Origin: Corbicula japonica
Taxonomy: Eukaryota > Mollusca > Bivalvia > Venerida > Cyrenidae
Assembly (NCBI GenBank): GCA_038501625.1
Contig: JAZAYU010000002.1
Span: forward strand, 17,722,053 to 17,786,052
Reading direction: 5' to 3'
DNA length: 64,000 nt
The first letter of the stretch is position 1. Every line of letters begins with the position of its first letter. The notes under the pieces were generated by a model. The model saw only the letters and a list, made by a program, of their open reading frames with translations, did not search any database and had not been told where the DNA came from. A program made the translations under genes and the position numbers. This document shows positions 1 to 14,000 of this stretch, in pieces.

Positions 1-1076
1 CGATATAACTCGTAACTAGTAGCCATTGTAAAGTAAAACGTTTACATGGGCGGAGCGGGTGCGTGAAGTTTAGTGGATTTGCACAAATCCCCTTTGGGGG
101 TAGCAATGTTTAATTTTCATGGAGAGTTTGCCAGAAGGTTGAAAACTACAATATGACTGTCCCAAAAGACCTTTTTTCTGGAAATCTTGATTCCGACCCT
201 GGTTTATGTCTGAAAGGTTGCACTTTCTGCTTTAATTTAAATAGAAACACCATTTTCAGCATCAAAACTAAAGATAAACTAAAATCTAAACTCTTCGCCT
301 ACAAAGGTCAGCTACCACTGTAATGTTCGAATGAGGACGGAGAAACTGGATCGGAAAAAAATCGTTGACATTAAGTCAACCAGACTCTCTAATTAACATA
401 AAGATCTATGAAAGAAAAATTTAAAAAGTCTTCCAGAATATGGCTGAAAACAATCAAGAGACTGAACCCATCTGTTATCAAACAAACACAACTTTGAAAC
501 AGTTAATGGAAAAAGAAAAGCCACCAATCCAGCGATAATGACCTTTAACACTAGTGAAATCCCAATAAAAAATAAAGGCTACAAGTCAACTATTGCAGTC
601 ATGCTGGCACGAAGAAATAATAATGATATTATCATTAGATGCAGTAACTGGTAATCTTTAAGAGATATAATGCAAAACTGAAACAAAATTTATGTAAGAA
701 CAACAACAACAACAAATAATGCCATATAAATGAAATATAGAAAACAGGAAAATTTCACTGTAAATTATAGTTCCTACTCTTCCATGCGCTCGATTAACTT
801 TATCAGCGCTATTGTACAGTTTTACCGTTGTAAGAAAATCACTAGCATGGCACACATATATTCCAATATTAATAAATATTGATATTAATAAATATAAATA
901 TATTTATTAAAAAATTATCACTATCGTTGCATATTCCTGTATATTCTAGATTATTAACAGTTTGAGAGCGATACTATCTTGGCGAATAGTTGATACAAAC
1001 TTTTTAAATGTGTTTTTAGGTCTTTTTATTTTTTTTTTTGGAAGTCACGGCTTTGTTGATGAAAAAGAAGAAGACG

Positions 1077-1514
1077 GAATTTTGAAAGCCACTGAACACG
1101 ACAAATAAGAAAATATTTCAGGCACGGTTTGATTGAGCCTCTTCATGAAGTATATTTAAGCTTTGGACCGACATATAAAATGGGAACTTCTGAAGTTTTT
1201 CTCAGAGCAAATATGTCAAGAATAGAGACCAGGTCGCCACATAGTACCCGTTTCCTGCCATATTTGACGTCCACTGACGTCCTGAAGTTCAGCTTCTTTC
1301 TTCATTGTTTCCGTCTATGGAACAACCAACCAGCATCTGTTGCTGAAGCTCATTCTTTTGCATCCTTTATTGGTGTAAATATTAAGTTGCGCTCAAACCG
1401 GGGCTAGGCGGCGTGGGCAGTAATATGCATTTCCATTACTGTCCATAAACCGGCTTAATCAAACGGAGCCTGCAATAGTTTCATACTTATCGTGTTCGGT
1501 GGCTTTCAAAGTTC
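1077..1514. repeat. inverted-repeat element with arms of about 60 bp
   Basis: The left arm (from about 1077, TTTGAAAGCCACTGAACACG) and the right arm (to about 1514, read on the other strand) match over about 60 bases with roughly a dozen differences. The interior carries a reverse-transcriptase-like reading frame. No clear target duplication was found. Confidence 0.6.
1150..1390 (+). pseudogene. C-terminal remnant of a non-LTR retrotransposon reverse transcriptase
   Basis: The + frame contains SRIETRSPHSTRFLPYLTST, then LKFSFFLHCFRLWNNQP and SVAEAHSFASF. The pattern of basic residues, 'KxSFFxxxxRxWNxLPxxVVxAxSxxxF', is the usual tail after the RT domain in RTE/CR1/Jockey-type LINE ORF2 proteins. 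Only this tail is present, and changes such as FLHCF for the usual FPRTI suggest decay. No RT catalytic motif is nearby. Confidence 0.55.
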
Positions 1515-2099
1515 CCTTTTCATCTATTTCATGAATAAGCTTTCTAACCTGACCTACTTATGGGGTCTTTCATTCACAGTTACGAAGTATCGCCAATTAG
1601 CAGGGCCTCGAACCCGGGCACCACCACAGAAGCAAGATTGGTTTTGTCTAGATTGTTGAAAAGCAAAGTTCTGTGTAAAACTATTTACTGTTACTTCATT
1701 TCTGTTTTAACTTGTAACTAGCAATACTTTGGTCCGTGTCTTTATTCTGCCTCTTCTATTTCTCTTTTTTGTTTTTACTTGCGCACCGTTTAAGAAATGT
1801 TAATTTTGACAGTTTCACTTATTATTGTAGATGTAGATTTTGGAATGAGATGAATGTTAATTTACTCTTTAGAAACCAACAATTTGTTGTGCCCAAGCTG
1901 GTATTAAGTGTAAAAGTTGATCTCATCCTCAAAGAGCTAACATTAAGCAGAAAGTGAGTATTTTATCAAGTTTTATAATTCCAGGAAATATACTTGCATC
2001 CTGAAGAAGAAACTTGCACAGTGACGCAGTCTATAAAAAATACCGTATAGCGCTGGCGGACACAAGTACGGCGAGTTATTCTCACAGGTTACCGCAAAC

Positions 2100-5000
2100 A
2101 TGGCGTCTGCTAAAGTTTTTCTTCGAAACGAACTTTTCAAATTAAGTTTTTGCAAAAGCTGTATGATAAAATCGCGAAAGAAACTGTCCACGTCTGCGCG
2201 ATGTCTTTCTTCGTACTGGCAGAACGTGTATCTTCAAAGGAAAAAGTACATTTCAGGTACAAGCTTGCATTTGAGTGACCTTTGTTATTTCCCATGAAAT
2301 CAAGGTCTAAGAAAATATTTGAAGTTCAAGGTTAATTTATGCAGGAAAATAATGCCGATCGCTTGATCATTATAGTGGGAGTTTAAATAGTTAGTGTAGG
2401 ACCCATGAAGAGTCATCTCATAAAAAGGGCTGTGTGATGCCTGGCATGGAAGTTCACAAATGGTTTTGGGTTTTTTCATGCATGGCATGCCAGGATGATT
2501 TGATAATGTCCTGTGGTAGGCCCTGCCTGTTTGAAATACAAGCCACAAACGAGTGCTGAAAGCAGTGAGGTCTTAATTCAAGAATTTCACAGCAACCGAA
2601 TTTTTACTGTAATATGTTAAATCCGCAAAAGTCTAAGCATGCAAACAAGAACAAGCAACAGCGGACCGAAGACACAAAGCTTCAATGCTGAAACGCACTA
2701 CTGGCCATGAAATATTTAAACACATTTGACTGGCAATCCAACTTTCTCTTTTTCATTTGACAGGTCACGTTTTCCAAACATATTGGACTATGTTCGTTTT
2801 CCACAACACAGAGTGATCAAACTATCACAGATTATTTTGAAAATTGAACCAGTCTACATTGTGATAACAGTTATCCAAAGCATTCCAAAACAGCATTAAT
2901 TAGCTCAAAGAGAACAAAGTGCTGAAAAGGATCAACATTGGCAAAACAGGGCTTTTTCAGGGGTTTTGGGGAAAAAGGCCCCTGCCCAAATTGGGAATTT
3001 TTGACGCGGTAGTCAGATTTGGGAAAAAAGTATCAACAAATCAAAGCAAATTGGGAAATTTCAACATTCATTTATCTGCACTATAGCTTGATTTGCCTTG
3101 CTTTAGTGTCCCTGGAAATGTTACAAATCTCTTCCAGGGTTTGTTCTGACAGCTTTACAGATGTATCACTTATACAGTAGAATGGCTATCATCTGATCCT
3201 TAGAAACTTGGCAAGTTTCAACTGAGTGGGAAAGAACTTTTGAAACATTTGATGTTTTGTTCCACAGAGAGTTTAGTTTTGGAGTACCCTTGGCATCTTT
3301 TCGTGGCCTTTTTGCATAGTTTTTACTATTATACGACATTTTTAAATTTTCGTCACTAGTTTTCGCGGGTCAGTATAAAAGCCGGTACTGCACATACCAT
3401 TTTTGATTCATCCTTTCTGTTTTGTACGCAGTCGAACGATTATGGCGAAAAAAACATTTGTTAACGAAATAAAAATATAATTTCTGTTAATATTCAAACC
3501 ATAATTTGACCATAATATAAGTTATCTGGATTCATGGGCGCCGCGCTCCATCTTCAACTTGCGTTACGGTAAATACCGGTTTTTACACCAGTACAGTACA
3601 TACATTTTTCACGGAAAGAAGTTTTCACAGATCGCCGATAAACAAACGATCTGCGCTTGAAAAGTCTCGATATTATAGTTTCTCATTTATCGTTTTTTAA
3701 GGCAAATGCGTTTCGGTTCAAAAGGGGAATAAATTTACGAGATTGGGAATTTTTTTCTTGAAATTGGGAAAAAGGTCCCTATTTAGCATTTGGAACGGGG
3801 CCGATATTTGGCTGAGATAGGCTGAAAAAGCCCTGCAAAAACACACGCATAGACTTTTTGGAATTTCAACCATCTGAAACTTGATTTTAAATGGCCATTT
3901 TGGCCGGGGGGCTGGCTCTTATTGAGAATCCTGTTATACTAGGTGATCGTTCGATAAATGAACAATACTTACAGTTTATTAAATAAATTTGAGGTTATAA
4001 TATCTGGCCTACATATGTTTTGGCTTTTGGTCATACACCAGTATATGTTCAGAACATATCTTCGGAAAAGCAGAACATGTTACTTGTTAGATAAATAGGA
4101 TTGAAAATAAGAATTGTTACTTGATTTTGATTCTTTAATATTAACACCAATATTTACGTCATCTTCCAGAATTACCAATAGAAAATGCAGGGAAAGCTAA
4201 TGCATATGGTGTGTTTGCCAACAATGAAATACATCTAGCTGACATAGACGTGTATGGGTTTGACTATGATTACACACTGGCCACATACACTGATGACCTG
4301 CACCATGTTCTGTACGATCTTGGCAAGGAATGTCTCATTAAGAATTACAAGGTAAGTTTGGAAATGAATCTGTCATTGATAATGCGAAAACTGCATTAAC
4401 TGCATTAACCCTTGACTCCATAGAAGCTGGCACTTACAGCTGTCGGATCTAGATTTGTACTGGTGGCATCTAGGTTAGAATTAACCTAATGAATCAAAAA
4501 GTGAATTACACTGTCCTGAAGAGACAGCACAGCTATGACTGCTGTTCAGGATCTACACTGTTCAGCTATGCAATAAAGGTGTATATAATATGGAATAAAG
4601 GGTAAAACCAAGTTACGTCCATAACATATATAAAGTTTCTTGGGACCTAATACTTTGAGTTTCAAAATGATTAAACATGTTTTAACCCATTAGTGCATAA
4701 ATATGGTATGGATCTGTACTGGTTCTTAATCAGAATGTGTGTGGTCTAGATATTGGTTATCAACAGCTACCAGCTGTCTGTTAAATATGCATGCTACTAT
4801 TGTATCATTCCTTTTTTTGGGACTAATTTTCATGCCTTTTCACCAGAACAAAAATTCAGACATGTTTATTATTCTCATGGGGTGTGCTATTACACAGTAA
4901 CATTTTGTTGCAGGCTAATTTCATGTTTTAATTGTTGCGTGAAATACACAGAAATCAAACCTGTGTGAAACATAATGATAGTACAGTAATAGGGGGGGGG

Positions 5001-8000
5001 GGGGGGGGGTTGCTTGTAATATAATGCTACCACAGTAAATGGCAGTGATCGGGAGGAGGTCTGGTAGGGGCATCCATTTTTGAAAAACATACCTTGCTTC
5101 ATTTATAATTTACCACTAAGTTACAGTGATAAAGTTTGGTTTGAGTTTGATTAGGCAATATTTGGAAAGTTTTGTTGGTTTTCACTTAGGCAAAGATTTT
5201 AACCCTTTACTCCATACACACCTTATTGCATGTGCTACCAGTGTAGATCCAGATCAACTGGCACATTGGTACTGTATGATCAGGATCTGCTCTGTTTGGC
5301 ACTAAAAAAGGTGTATCTATGGGTAAATTGTTTTAAAAATAAGTAAAACTTTGTCATTTTGATTTATTTACAGTATCCAGAGGGTATAAGAGCACAGCAC
5401 TTTAAACCAGAGTATATTTTACGAGGATTGCATTATGATGTCAGGAAGGTATCTATCTCTTCATACTTGAATACCTAGTTAGAGGAAACGTACTATGCCC
5501 AAGATCATAAAACTTAATCTGGAGACTAGTTTCAAATCTCAGGCATCAGATTTGCTGAAATGGCAATTGTTCACCATTTCAGCTAATCAGTTGCTTCAGA
5601 TTTGAGACTGGTCTCCTGATTTAGTTTTGTGATCTTGGGCCCTTGTTAGAGAAAAAGCATTAGTGTTGTTAGTAATAAAAATAAAATTTGTTCTTGTAAA
5701 TTTCATATTAGTTTTCATCAGCTGTTATAACATCACCATATTTCCAACGTGCCTGAAGTACCTCACTGCTTACAGGTCCTTCATTTAACAAATTGATTAA
5801 TAACATATTTATAAGAGAATAAAAAATACAAAAAATATCATGTAAATATATTTCTTTCTAACTTTTTACAGGGTTTGCTGATGAAAATTGATTCCTATCA
5901 CAACATTCAACTGGGAACTGTTTATAGGTATGTTGTTACTAAATGGAGAAAATGTGTTTAAGGGATTAGCAATTTGGGAGCAGTAACTTATGTAAGGGGT
6001 GAAATGTTGAATCATAGAAATGACGACATAAAGATGAGCGAAGGGCATTGGCTTATCATGCTTTTAGTTGTAAAAGTTGTGTAGACAAAATGTTTAATGA
6101 AATCACCGATTGGTGATGAAAAAAATGTAAACTGTAAATTTGAATTCAAAACATGGTAACAAAAATTTAAAAAAAAAACCCACCTAAAACACCTTTTCCT
6201 GTCACCTGTCCCTAATAGCAATTTGATTGTCCGGTTATATACCCATGACTGTAAACAGTATTAATCATGCATGAAAATTGTTTACTCAATAGATACACCT
6301 TTATTGTGTGGGCTATCAGTGTAGATCCAGATCAGCTAGCACATTCCTGCCATCTGATCAGGATCTACACTGTTTGCATTTAGATTCATAGGTTATTTCT
6401 GACCAGGATGTTAGCAGGTGCAGATCCAGATCAGCCAGCACATACATGATACTGATCCATATTTGACATATTTTTGATGTGATGTGTATCTTTTTTGCAG
6501 AGGTACAACTCAAGTATCTGATCAGGAAGTGAGAGAATTATATAATGGAACCCATGTACCCATTATGGACATGAACACTTTCTATGGTGTGGTATGTATT
6601 ATAAATTTTTTGGAAGGAAGCCTTGCCCCAAGATCTTAAAACTAAAACTGGAGGCCTGTCTCAAAGCTCAATCATTTGATTGACTCAAATGGAGACTATT
6701 CTCAATTTCAGCCAATCAAATGCCTGAGATATGAGACTGGTCTCTACACTCAACATTTTGATTTTGGGCCCTGGTCAAAAGCCGTTGGTGGCAAGCAATT
6801 TGCACAAAGAAACAGGGAACTCTAGTTCTCTAGGACTAGGGTACTCGCTTGTGAACTATATTTTTTTAGGTTAAACTATAGATTCGGCTAAGAACTTTGG
6901 CTCTTGAAAAGAGCAGAGGTTTTCATGAAGAGCAACTGATTTTGGTGTTGACCCTTAATTGTTAAAATATTTGCCATAACTGTATACATTCTGAAATGTT
7001 ATACCTTTTAGCTCACCTTAGTCTAAGGCTGGAGAAGAAGTTTTACTTGATTTTCTTTTGGATGCATCTGGTGTAGCCTATCAAGTTTTGTTTGTTAACA
7101 CAATTATAACACTTTGATATCATTTAATTTTGCGGTATGAACTTTACCAGTTTTTGCAGTTGATTTACGCATTTCATATATATTTTAGGGACCTATGCAT
7201 CAGCTGGTTGACATGTTTGCTGCACCTGAAATTAACCTTATCACTAATGTAACAGATGTAAGTAGAGTTACTTGTTTACTCTTTTTTCGTAATCCCTTAA
7301 TATCTTTGCTTCAACCCTTTCCTCCATACATGTATATAAACATCTTCGTGTTTATGCAACCAGTGTAGATTCAGATCAGCTGGCACATCGATGCCATCTG
7401 ATAAGGATTTGCACTGTTGGCATATTGGTCAGAAATGCCTTGATAAATCAAAAAGCCAACAGTGCAGATCACAATCAGATGGCATGGACGTGCTTGCTGA
7501 TCTGGATCTACACTGTTGGGCCTTGCCATATAGGCATATATATGGAATAAAGGGTTAACAAACTTTTTCCATCTTTACATTAGATCGTTTTGTATATAGA
7601 CAGATGGTAACTGTTTTCCCTATAGGGCCAGCCTTGTGATTTTAGCTGCTGTTTCAAGTCTGTGCTGTCATTTTCAATTTGTATCGTCACAAACTATTTA
7701 ACTGGGGTCTGGATGGGGGACATTCATGTTTTCTGAACACAGAGTCATCTTTTTATGCATTTATGGATTTTAAAAGATGTTGAAGAAAAGATTTGTTTGA
7801 TTTTGTGTCAGCAAGTCAGATACCAATTTACGACAAAAGTTTTGACAGCAAAAACTCTTATCATGATGAGCTACCAATTCGACTTTACATGTTTGGAGTG
7901 ACTTTTGAAGCATCTGTTGTCTCAATGTAAATATTTAGCATTATACCTGACCATTAATCAGCTGTGTATTTTACTATCTTTTCAGTATTTTATATCGAAC

Positions 8001-11000
8001 AATATTGCCTATGATCCAGAATATGTGTTCTATGATATTAGGGTAGGTAAATATATGGTACTTTATACTTGGGTACATTCTTACAAAAATATAATTATTT
8101 ATAGCTTAGACCTATGAGAATAAAATATTTTAATGTTGATCTTGTTTCTTCAAGGCTGTCACTAGATGAAGACGGGAGAAGTGGTCTCCCAAAAGTGACC
8201 AGACTTCTCCCTTCTTTGAGTTATGCGAGAAGTAATTTTGTGTAGGCTATAAAGGGAAAGAATTCTATTGACTGCAAACTTCTCCTTATCAAATAAAGAA
8301 AATGGAAAAATATTAGTGATACAAAATCTTGATAACTGAATATTTTCAAAACAAGAGGACATTTTTTCAATCTGATTAAAATCGACTCCTGAAAACCGCT
8401 ACGCTATCAGGATCTGACGACGAGTAACAAAAACGTGCTTTTATCACTAACCCTTTTAACCAATCCGATTGTCGCCTACAAAATCGCGAAAGTGAAAGTA
8501 AACAAAGTATTTTAAACCATGATAAGTGTTGACAGCCGGTGTAAGACATATTTTACTGAAGATATATGTGTTTATGTATTATTGCATTCATTTCTAATGT
8601 AATGACATCTTCAGATCATTTTGCGAGCGTAATAAATCATGCTTCCTGTGTTGACAATTTCTAAAAATAGTAATCGGGGAAAACCGCTTCAGCTTATGTA
8701 CGGTGTCTGCGGGCCGTCATCAGATCTAACATTTTGTTAGATCTGACTTTAGTGAGATTGACATTTTTTAAAAGAAATATACTGTTAACCACCAAATATC
8801 CTTGACCAATTATTTGGTTGTATTCATGGATGGCACTGAAGTGCAAGAATTAATTTGTAGGATTATGAAATTGTTTTTCAGAAATTAGAAAAAATGCAAA
8901 ATAGATATTCTAGAGTATGTCCGTTTGTCAGGCCTTGTCAAAACATGAAAATGTTTATTTTGGAATATAAACATTCTTTAAAAATAGATATTCTAGAGTA
9001 TGTACATATGTCAGACCTTGTCAAAAGTTGAAAATGTTTATTTTGGAATATAACAACAGGGCTTTTCATCAGTAAATTGGGAAGAGGCCCTGGCCTTTCC
9101 AGTAGGGAAATTTATGCGCGATAATTGTTTATTTTGGGAAAACAAAATTAATTGAAATATGGGTTTTAGTTCATTAATTTGAATAGTAATAGGTATTTGT
9201 TACTTAAATCTAATTTTTAATCACTTTATTTTTCATACTTCAATTTTCAAGCACCTCTCAGAGGAGTTTTAACCATTTTTGGACATCTTACCTAGCATTT
9301 TGGGAAGAATTTCAGCCGCAGTTGGGAAAAAATACTATATTTTTGGATTGGGAAGAGGCCTTTTATAGGCCTCTGTTATATAAGGATGAAAAGCCCTGAA
9401 CAACGCTTCACTAAACTTTGCCTCATTGTTCATAGGATTCTTTTATACAAATTCATGAACTGAAACGCATGTAGTGTTAACCCTGCTCAGCCTGAATCAA
9501 AATGCATGCTGATATGGGTCTAAAAAGGCTAGGCAAACAAAAAAAAGAACACTGCAATTGTTTAAGTATCTTATTTCAGAATGCTGTACAAAGTGTCCAT
9601 TCTTCTGGAGAATTGCACAGAACTATCATGGCAGATCTCAGTAAGTTTCTATGTTAACCCTTTCCTCCATTAATATGCGCCCAGTGTAGATCCAGATCTG
9701 CCAGCACATCCATGCCATCTAATCAGGATCTGCACTGGTCACGTTTTGGTCAGAAATAACCTAACAAATAAAAAAACGAACAGTGCAGATCCTGATCAGA
9801 TGGCACGGATATGCAGGCTGATCTGGATCTACACTGTTCGCCCACACAATAAAGATTTATCTATGGTGGAAAGGGGTAAGAATGTTTCTAATTTAGTGTC
9901 ATAAAATTACATTTTTACACTGGGATAATAATAGGTCGGGGCCCAAGATGATAAAATGGAGAGTCTTTATTCTCAATACTAGATGCTTAACCCATTCCTG
10001 TATAGATACACCTTTATTGCTAGGGCGAACAGTTTAGATCCAGATCAGCCGGCACATTCGTGCCGTCTGATCAGGATATAAACTGTTCGCTTTTTGATTC
10101 ATTAGGTTATTTCTGACCAAAATGCAACTAGTGCAGATCCTGATCAGACGGCACAGATGTGTCCGCTGATCTGGATCTAAACTGGTCGCACATGCGTAAA
10201 AATGCGTATATATCCAGGAAAGGGTTAAGACTTGTGATAGGATTGGTCTCCATTTTCAGTTTTATAATCTTGGGCCCTGGTCATGTTGAATTTCAATATG
10301 ATTGATAGAGAAGTAAAAAAAATCAAAACGATGTTAATTATAGGTAATGTAGAGGTTGTGCAATATGTTCTTGGATGTAGCTACACTATAAGCCGCTCAT
10401 AAAGTTTTGAACTGAGCGCAATGTTTTTCGGCGTTAGCTGTCTAAGCTTACTTTTGACCTAGTTTTTCGACCAATGAAATGTTGTTAATAATACTCGTAT
10501 TCTCTTATTATGCAGAGGGAAAATGAAATAAACTATTTCTATTGGTAGCTATTTACACCAGAGAGGCATCTAGCAGGGTGGAGAGGTATCTAGTGGGATT
10601 TTTATTATTATGCAGCGGAAAAATCAAATAGATTATTTCGATTGGTTGTTAGTGGGTGCTGTATTGGAGAAAAAACAACATATTTACTATTTAAATAACC
10701 AGTTAAGTCAATATTGATGGCTTAAATACAATTTTATATGGAATATTCTTGGGTGTCAGGTAAACACTTGCGTACAAGTTTACACAGTGTAAAACGAAAG
10801 AGAAGCGTAGATATTTCTAGTTCTTACTGGTTCCTTTCTAGTTCCTTTGATACTGATTGTTAATTTCAAGTAGAAAAAACAAGCTCATTGTAGTGTAGTG
10901 GATGACACCCTTGCCTCCAAAGCGGAGGCCCCGGGTTCAATACTCAGGACGGACACTTTTTTTAAAAGTTAATTTACGTAAAAGTTGGTAGATTTCGCTC

Positions 11001-14000
11001 TTGTAACAGGCTGTTTGTATTTATTTTTATTAAATTTCAAGGACATTTATTCATCTTGAGCTCTTACTCTACAAGAGGTATTTTATTGAAACTGAATAAA
11101 TGTAGATCAAGACTTAATGTAAGACATTGCTTCTTTAATCGACTTGTTATCACTGTATGAAATTGTTGCAACAGCTTGAACATTTTTTTTGAAAGACACT
11201 TTCAATGAATTTATGAGTTGTCATGATTCGGTCGCTTAATCTCTAGGTCATCTAAGAAGGAAGGGAGGGTTCGTCAACAGCTATAACAAGTAAAATAAAA
11301 TAACTAAACTGTGTCTGCTTCGCCTCTCTATATTTCTTTCTTATATACGTGTATATGTAAATATTTTCCATCAACGCCGTTAATCTTTTTTAAAGATATT
11401 TCTTGTTAAATATGACATTGAACACTGAGGCATAAGCATGCTCAGCTACAAGTTGCTTTTAAAGAAAATGCTGTCCTATCATCAACAATGGTTTTCCAAC
11501 GGCTGTTCCAAAAATGTTTTGTTAGCATTTCTTTACATTTTGGTTAGAAATGAGACTAATTAGAAGTTAAATTGATAATATTTTGCTTTAATCAGGTCAT
11601 GAACAAAACATTTCAGTAGTTTCTTGTAAGCATGAAGCTTCAAACATGTTAAACAACACAAATATTTTTTATACCTTGATGAATGTGAAGGTTTTTTCAA
11701 TCCAGATAAATGCAAGAAGTACTGATTTAATTCCCAAATATATTTATGTTCAGTTGATTGGTTTTCTGTTTTAGAACGATTTATTACCAAAGGACCTGAG
11801 ATTAAACAATATTTAGAAAAGTTGTCAAAGGCTGGAAAACGGCTTTTCATCATTACAAACAGTGGATTTCCATTCATGTAAGTAATCTGTATTTGTTCAC
11901 AGTTGACCATTTACTCCTTATACATGTTATAACGCATATGTGACCAGTATAGATCTAGATCAGTCAGAACATCCATGCCATCTGATCAGGATCTGCACTG
12001 GTTGCATCTTGGTAAGAAATAACCTAATGAGTCTTAAAGCTAACAATGTAGATCCTGATAAGACATCATTGATGTGCCAACTGATCTGGATCAACAGTGT
12101 TAGTCCATGCAATAAAAGAGTATGTAGTAAAGCGTTAAACCTAAAGATTAAAAATATACAATGTAGATGAAAAGGGAACTATGAATTCAAAGCCATTAAA
12201 CACATCAGTGAAGAAACTATTTAAGGATTTGTTTGATGCAACTTGATAAAGGGCGGTAAGGTAAATGAATGATTCAGCCGTGTCATGTGAAAACATGTTT
12301 CATCCCAAGTCATTTTGTGCACATGCCTAGAGTATGTAATGTTTAATTTGGCTCTTAATTATTAAAAACATTCCATGTCCAACATTATACAGTCCCATGA
12401 TGAAAGGAGGGGTTTAAACCTTAACAAATAAATAATGTTTTAATTGTCTTTCTTAAAATTTATTTATTTGAATTAAGAAAAACACTTGAAAATTCCAAAC
12501 TCAAAATTAAGATTCCTATCTTAATTGTTCTTTAATTAATTTTAAATATACTGACTGCCAACGAAAATGCAACACTTTATTTTTTGGAATATTTTTTATG
12601 TGTGTAAAATTGTTATAAATTGGCAAATGTAGATATGTTTTAAAGGGAGATGTGCAGGATTGATGAATGGAACAGATTTGCGAAAAGGGTTATTAATCAG
12701 TTGAATATCATTATTTGAAGCTCAAATATTGATCTACACCCGAAATATTTCAAACCAATATTTCATAAAAAAAGATATATAAATGGTGTTTCCTATCCTA
12801 TGCGACACACATAGGTTAGCTATTTTTATATTTCCCGCGTAAAGCTATTGTCACGTGATCACTTCAACCAAAATACGCATTCAGTGTACCTTGCGGACTA
12901 TTGACGTCGCCATTTGTTTCAAAATTCCAGGGCCACCACGAATAGTAAGCGTGACATTCCCATGATTGCTAAATATAGAATGTATTTTTGTATAGGGATT
13001 TCTTCAGCGGATTGTTTTCAGGTCCGGTAAAATGGTAAAATTAACTGAAAACTTCCTCCCGGAGGGTTTGAAATGTAGAGTTTAGTGAAAAGTACACGCA
13101 AGTATTACATAGATCGATCTGTTTACGATTTTACCGAGTACACCTGCTCGACCCTGCACATCTCCCTTTAAAATCAATAATAAACCAATCGTTACATTTA
13201 TTGTTCATTGATTTTTTAAAACTTTTTCTCCTACAGTAACACCGTACAAACGCACAAAATTTTCATTTTGGCCTGTAGACATGCATGAATCATTTCAAAG
13301 TAAGTCCATTTGTTAACCTTTACTTAGGGATTCACAAATCCCATCTTCAGTTTTCAAAGTTAACTCTGTACAAATGTGAAAATGCCAAGGCTTTCAGACA
13401 ATCACCGACATGAGGTTTTGGGCGTGATCCTAGGAGGTATTTTGATGACAGGGCTTTTCATCAGAAAATTGGGAAGAGGCCCTGGCCTTTCCAATTGGGA
13501 AATTTATGCGCAATAATTATTTATTTTGGGAAAATAAAATTAATTGAAAGATGGGGGGAAATTTTGAAATTGAATAGTAATTCTAATTTATTATGCACTT
13601 TATTTTCCAGACTTCAATTTTCAAACACTTCTCCTAGGAGTTTTAACCATTTTTGGACATCTTACCTAGCATTTTGGGAAGAGTTTCTGCCACAATTGGG
13701 AAAAAATACTATATTTTTGGATTGGGAAGAGGCCTTTTATAGGCCTCTGTTAAAAAATGATGAAAAGCCCTGGATGAATTTACAGTAATTCTTTACGTTT
13801 TTGGCAGACTCTAGAATGTCACCTGAAAAATAATGGAAAACATACAGGGATTAAGCTAGGAGCAAATTTTAGGGAGAAGTGACTTCTCCCTCCTGGAAAT
13901 TTATGGAGAAGTTTTCAGAAACAGGGAGAAGTGACCAACGCGGTCGGTCTGGTTTTTACCAAATAGCTCTTATTTTCTCTCATACACCCATACATATTAT

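Larger units (their letters stand above)
4406..8870. repeat. MITE-A copies in NT5DC3 introns 2-7
   Basis: Copies or fragments of the 234-bp TTAA element occur at about 4406-4602, 5201-5322, 6290-6460 and 7313-7557. Each shows CCCTTT(A/C)CTCCATA-type ends and/or the internal GATCCAGATCAGC and GATCAGGATCT hairpins. From 8160 to 8760 there is a separate dispersed repeat containing GGAGAAGT motifs. Confidence 0.7.

Noticed and set aside
1598..1615. B-box-like GGTTCGAGGCC on the - strand
   Set aside because: A single motif without an A box or poly-T terminator; insufficient for a SINE or tRNA call.
10884..10957. Functional tRNA-Trp(CCA)
   Set aside because: The loop CTCCAAA would fit, but acceptor and T stems do not pair; kept only as a tRNA-like repeat.
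11940..12170. Recurrent short frames with 'DPDQ...CHLIRIC...LVRNNL' text at many places
   Set aside because: All are translations of MITE-A; the shared peptide reflects the repeat, not a protein family.
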